From NCBI GenBank assembly GCA_002310155.1, contig DBYF01000007.1, positions 593-9,780 of the forward strand: a DNA stretch of 9,188 nucleotides. The letters are read 5' to 3'. The first letter of the stretch is position 1, and the number at the start of each line of letters is the position of its first letter. Source of the stretch: Mageeibacillus sp. UBA1193. GTDB taxonomy: Bacteria; Bacillota; Clostridia; Saccharofermentanales; Saccharofermentanaceae. The position numbers and the translations under genes are program-made. The notes below the pieces were generated by a model, which did no database searches, was not told where the DNA came from, and saw only the letters and a program-made list of their open reading frames with translations. Of the stretch, positions 7,028 to 9,188 are shown piece by piece.

Positions 7028-8572
7028 ATGAGTAAAAAGACTTTGCTGGCGGTCATCGACCTGGGGTCTTTGTCCCTGAGACTGAAGATCTTCGAACTGG
7101 GCGACAAGACGGTGCCGAAGGAGATCGAATCAGTCCGTAAATATCTGTCATCCGCATCACGCGCATACTCCGAGGGCGTTATCCCGCCGCCGATGGCCGG
7201 CGAGATCGTCGAGGTGCTCTCCGGGTTTGCTGATAAGATCAGAGAATACAAGATCAAGGAAGTCATCTGCGTCGCGACGAGTGCTTTTCGCGAGGCAAGT
7301 AACCGCGCGATGGTCATCGAGCAGATCCGTGTCCAGACCGGCATCAAGGTGACGGTCCTCGATAACGCGCAGGAAAGATATTTCCATAACCTTGCCGTCA
7401 AAGAGAGCCAGCCGAATTTCGGCAAACTCGTGACCGAGGGCACCATGGTGCTCGACATCGGATCGGGCAGTATGCAGGCCACGCTCTACGATAAGTCGGA
7501 TCTCGTTTTCTCACAGAATACACGTCTCGGATCGCTCCGCGTAAGTGAGCTCCTGTCGGACCTCGCGAAGCAGACGACGCACTACACCGAAGTTCTCGAG
7601 GAATATATCTCACAGGACCTGGCGGAATACCACGCGATCGAGCCGAAGAATATCAAGTATAAGAACCTCATCGTTTTCGGAAGTGATATGGGCTTTATAA
7701 AAGCACTCGCCGGGCAGTCCGCGCGCGAATACTGTTACCTGAGCAGGGAACAGTTTGACGCGCTGGTAGCTGACCTTCTGCATATCTCTCCGGAATCACT
7801 TGCGAGAAAACTCGACATCAAGCCATCGACGGCACCACTCCTTCTTCCGACCGCGCTCATGGTCAAGAAGATGCTCGACTACATGGGCGTCGAGGGCGTA
7901 CATATGCCGGACGCATCCCTGACCGAGGGCGTCATGTATGGCTACGCGTGGCGCCATAAGCACTACGATCTGGTGCTCGATCCGCAGCAGGATCTGATCT
8001 CCGCGGCGCGTCATGTGGCGAAGAGATATAAGTCTGAAAAGAAGCACATCAACTTCGTTGAGGAAGCATCGATGGCGATCTTCGACGCGACGAAGAAGAT
8101 CCATGGCATGCATGATCGTGAGAGAACGCTCCTTCGTGTAACGGCGCTTCTCCACGAAGTCGGAAAGTTCATCAATATCGCGAACCCGAATCCTTCCACA
8201 TACAGCATCATCGACCGGACCGAGCTGATCGGCATGTCCGAGCAGGAGAGAAAGATCGTGGCTTTTGTCGGAAGATACTATACCGATCCGAAGTTCTATC
8301 AGGACGCGAGATACGCCGAGATCACGACCGAGGAGCAGGTGCTCGTCAGTAAACTGACGGCGATCCTGCGTATCGCGGACGCGCTCGATGCGTCGCACCG
8401 ACAGAAGCTCCGTGAGATCACCGTGACCATGGGCGCCGAGGGGCTTATCATCTCGGGCGATACCATGTATGACATGACCTATGACAAGTGGTTCTTCGAG
8501 AGCCACACCGACCTTTTCGAACAATTCTTCTCAGTGAAGGCATCCTTACGTGTCCGGAGGCAGATCAGATGA
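7028..8572 (+). CDS. ppx: Ppx/GppA family phosphatase with C-terminal HD-like domain
   Basis: Ppx/GppA enzymes remove terminal phosphate from inorganic polyphosphate or the 5' phosphate of pppGpp. The 514 residues hold an N-terminal ASKHA pair of domains (about 1-310) and an HD-like C-terminal region (about 325-510). The first phosphate loop is AVIDLGSLSLRL (8-19), where the usual Asn of GSNS is Leu. The second is VLDIGSGSMQ (141-150) instead of the common DIGGGSTE. E116 in NAQER aligns, by eye, with the catalytic Glu121 of E. coli Ppx. The HD motif reads HEVGK (376-380), and the segment where E. coli has a His-rich stretch reads INIANPNPSTYSII (382-395), without histidines. AGGAG (7014-7018) is 9 bases before the ATG. 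The stop overlaps the ppk1 start by ATGA, so the two genes are translationally coupled. That pairing supports a polyphosphate substrate. Whether it prefers polyphosphate or pppGpp is not decided by sequence. Confidence 0.88.
   Translation: MSKKTLLAVIDLGSLSLRLKIFELGDKTVPKEIESVRKYLSSASRAYSEGVIPPPMAGEIVEVLSGFADKIREYKIKEVICVATSAFREASNRAMVIEQIRVQTGIKVTVLDNAQERYFHNLAVKESQPNFGKLVTEGTMVLDIGSGSMQATLYDKSDLVFSQNTRLGSLRVSELLSDLAKQTTHYTEVLEEYISQDLAEYHAIEPKNIKYKNLIVFGSDMGFIKALAGQSAREYCYLSREQFDALVADLLHISPESLARKLDIKPSTAPLLLPTALMVKKMLDYMGVEGVHMPDASLTEGVMYGYAWRHKHYDLVLDPQQDLISAARHVAKRYKSEKKHINFVEEASMAIFDATKKIHGMHDRERTLLRVTALLHEVGKFINIANPNPSTYSIIDRTELIGMSEQERKIVAFVGRYYTDPKFYQDARYAEITTEEQVLVSKLTAILRIADALDASHRQKLREITVTMGAEGLIISGDTMYDMTYDKWFFESHTDLFEQFFSVKASLRVRRQIR
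8556..8560 (+). promoter_or_regulatory. Ribosome binding site of ppk1 inside the end of ppx
   Basis: GGAGG lies in the last codons of ppx, 8 bases before the ATG at 8569. This supports the ATGA-overlap start over the next in-frame ATG at 8692, which has no well-placed site. Confidence 0.8.
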
Positions 8573-9188
8573 GTACCAAGAAAGATACAAGCGCGAAGAA
8601 AGAAGTAAGCTCGAAGAAAGACACGAGCACGAAGAAGGAAAAGAAGGAGAAGAAGCTCCAGGGCGTCAGCACCGAGGTCGCCAGATCCGCGATGGATAAT
8701 GCCGACATCGAGTCTGACTCGACGCGTTATTTCAACCGTGAGCTCAGCTGGCTGGAGTTCAATAACCGTATCCTTTTCGAGTCCCGTGACACGAAGAACC
8801 CGCTTCTCGAGCGTCTCAAATTCCTGTCGATCACGGCATCGAATATGGACGAGTTCTATATCGTCCGTGTCGCGTCCCTTCGTGACCTTCTGAGCGTCAA
8901 GTACGATGAACTGGATATCTCCGGAAGGACAGTCAAACAGCAGCTTCAGGAGATCGACGATAAGGCGAGATCCGCGATGGCGCTGATGTACTCGACCTAC
9001 ACACGTTCGCTCGTGCCGTCACTGAAGAACCACAATATCTTCATCAGCGATTACAAGGATCTCGATGATCACGCGAAGGAAGTCTGCGATGACTATTTCC
9101 GCTCGACACTCTATCCGATCCTGACACCGATGGCGGTTGATGCCTCGCGTCCGTTCCCCTTGATCTATAACCGACAGCTCAACCTCTG
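8569..9188 (+). CDS. ppk1: Polyphosphate kinase 1, N-terminal part (3' end outside window)
   Basis: PPK1 reversibly polymerises the gamma-phosphate of ATP into inorganic polyphosphate. The frame is open for 206 codons to the right edge, so the catalytic C-terminal domains with the phosphorylated histidines are not visible. The N-terminal domain is clear: YFNRELSWLEFNNRIL (54-69), then PLLERLKFLSITASNMDEF (78-96) with YIVRVASLRD after it, and LTPMAVDASRPFPLI (185-199), all characteristic PPK1 segments. Before it stands an unusual extension of about 50 residues, where E. coli PPK has under 10. Its first 29 residues include 12 Lys, 9 Ser/Thr and 5 Asp/Glu, arranged as a roughly 6-residue repeat. 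The extension is preceded by GGAGG at 8 bases, so it is probably translated. The start overlaps the ppx stop, which makes the two genes one operon that balances polyphosphate synthesis and breakdown. Confidence 0.93.
   Translation, partial: MSTKKDTSAKKEVSSKKDTSTKKEKKEKKLQGVSTEVARSAMDNADIESDSTRYFNRELSWLEFNNRILFESRDTKNPLLERLKFLSITASNMDEFYIVRVASLRDLLSVKYDELDISGRTVKQQLQEIDDKARSAMALMYSTYTRSLVPSLKNHNIFISDYKDLDDHAKEVCDDYFRSTLYPILTPMAVDASRPFPLIYNRQLNL
8572..8643 (+). repeat. Four imperfect 18-bp tandem repeats encoding Lys-Lys-acidic hexapeptides in ppk1
   Basis: Units at 8572-8589, 8590-8607, 8608-8625 and 8626-8643 each encode Ser-x-Lys-Lys-(Asp/Glu)-x: STKKDT, SAKKEV, SSKKDT and STKKEK. Most differences are single bases, and the AAGAA core is constant. 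A further Lys-rich run (KEKK) follows. The in-frame period of exactly six codons suggests expansion by slippage or duplication within a disordered tail. Confidence 0.85.

Noticed and set aside
7796..8524. Minus-strand open frame of 242 codons inside ppx
   Set aside because: It lies wholly antisense to a gene with clear Ppx/GppA homology and has no recognisable domain. Long antisense frames are expected with this codon use.

Overview
The window looks like a vegetative chromosomal segment of a Bacillota bacterium, most likely class Clostridia, with moderately high GC. The evidence is the protein families: a class II fructose-bisphosphate aldolase of the NIDSD type, compact archaeal-type LeuC/LeuD, a Clostridia-like Ppx/GppA protein, and strong GGAGG-type ribosome binding sites. 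This placement is inferred from family resemblance, not from a marker gene. I see no transposase, integrase, tRNA, rRNA, CRISPR array or phage gene.

Layout from left to right. (1) Positions 1-270 hold the 3' end of a class II aldolase gene, closed by a strong intrinsic terminator. (2) An extended -10 promoter leads into a membrane-anchored polysaccharide deacetylase (423-1454). (3) A short hairpin between two convergent units, with A- and T-tracts on its two sides, can serve as a bidirectional terminator. (4) On the minus strand, a small coiled-coil/zinc-ribbon protein (3517-3879) and an ABC-F ATPase (1541-3481) form a two-gene unit transcribed leftward. (5) A divergent intergenic region of about 155 bp carries an extended -10 promoter for that unit and a possible promoter for the leucine genes. 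(6) leuC, leuD and leuB (4035-6952) are closely spaced and encode isomerisation and oxidative decarboxylation of isopropylmalate in leucine biosynthesis. leuA is not in the window. (7) ppx/gppA (7028-8572) overlaps the start of a polyphosphate kinase gene, ppk1, by ATGA. ppk1 runs off the right edge.

Functionally these are ordinary housekeeping units: glycolysis, cell-envelope glycan editing, translation-associated ABC-F ATPase, leucine biosynthesis and polyphosphate turnover. The translationally coupled ppx-ppk1 pair puts the polyphosphate-making enzyme and a probable polyphosphate- or pppGpp-cleaving enzyme under common expression. No clear terminator separates it from leuB, so read-through from the leucine genes is possible.

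I did not find a convincing undescribed system. The points most worth a second look are the repetitive Lys/Ser/Asp-Glu tail on the polyphosphate kinase, the altered active-site and HD motifs of the Ppx homologue, and the zinc-ribbon protein paired with the ABC-F ATPase. All intergenic gaps are under 300 bp.
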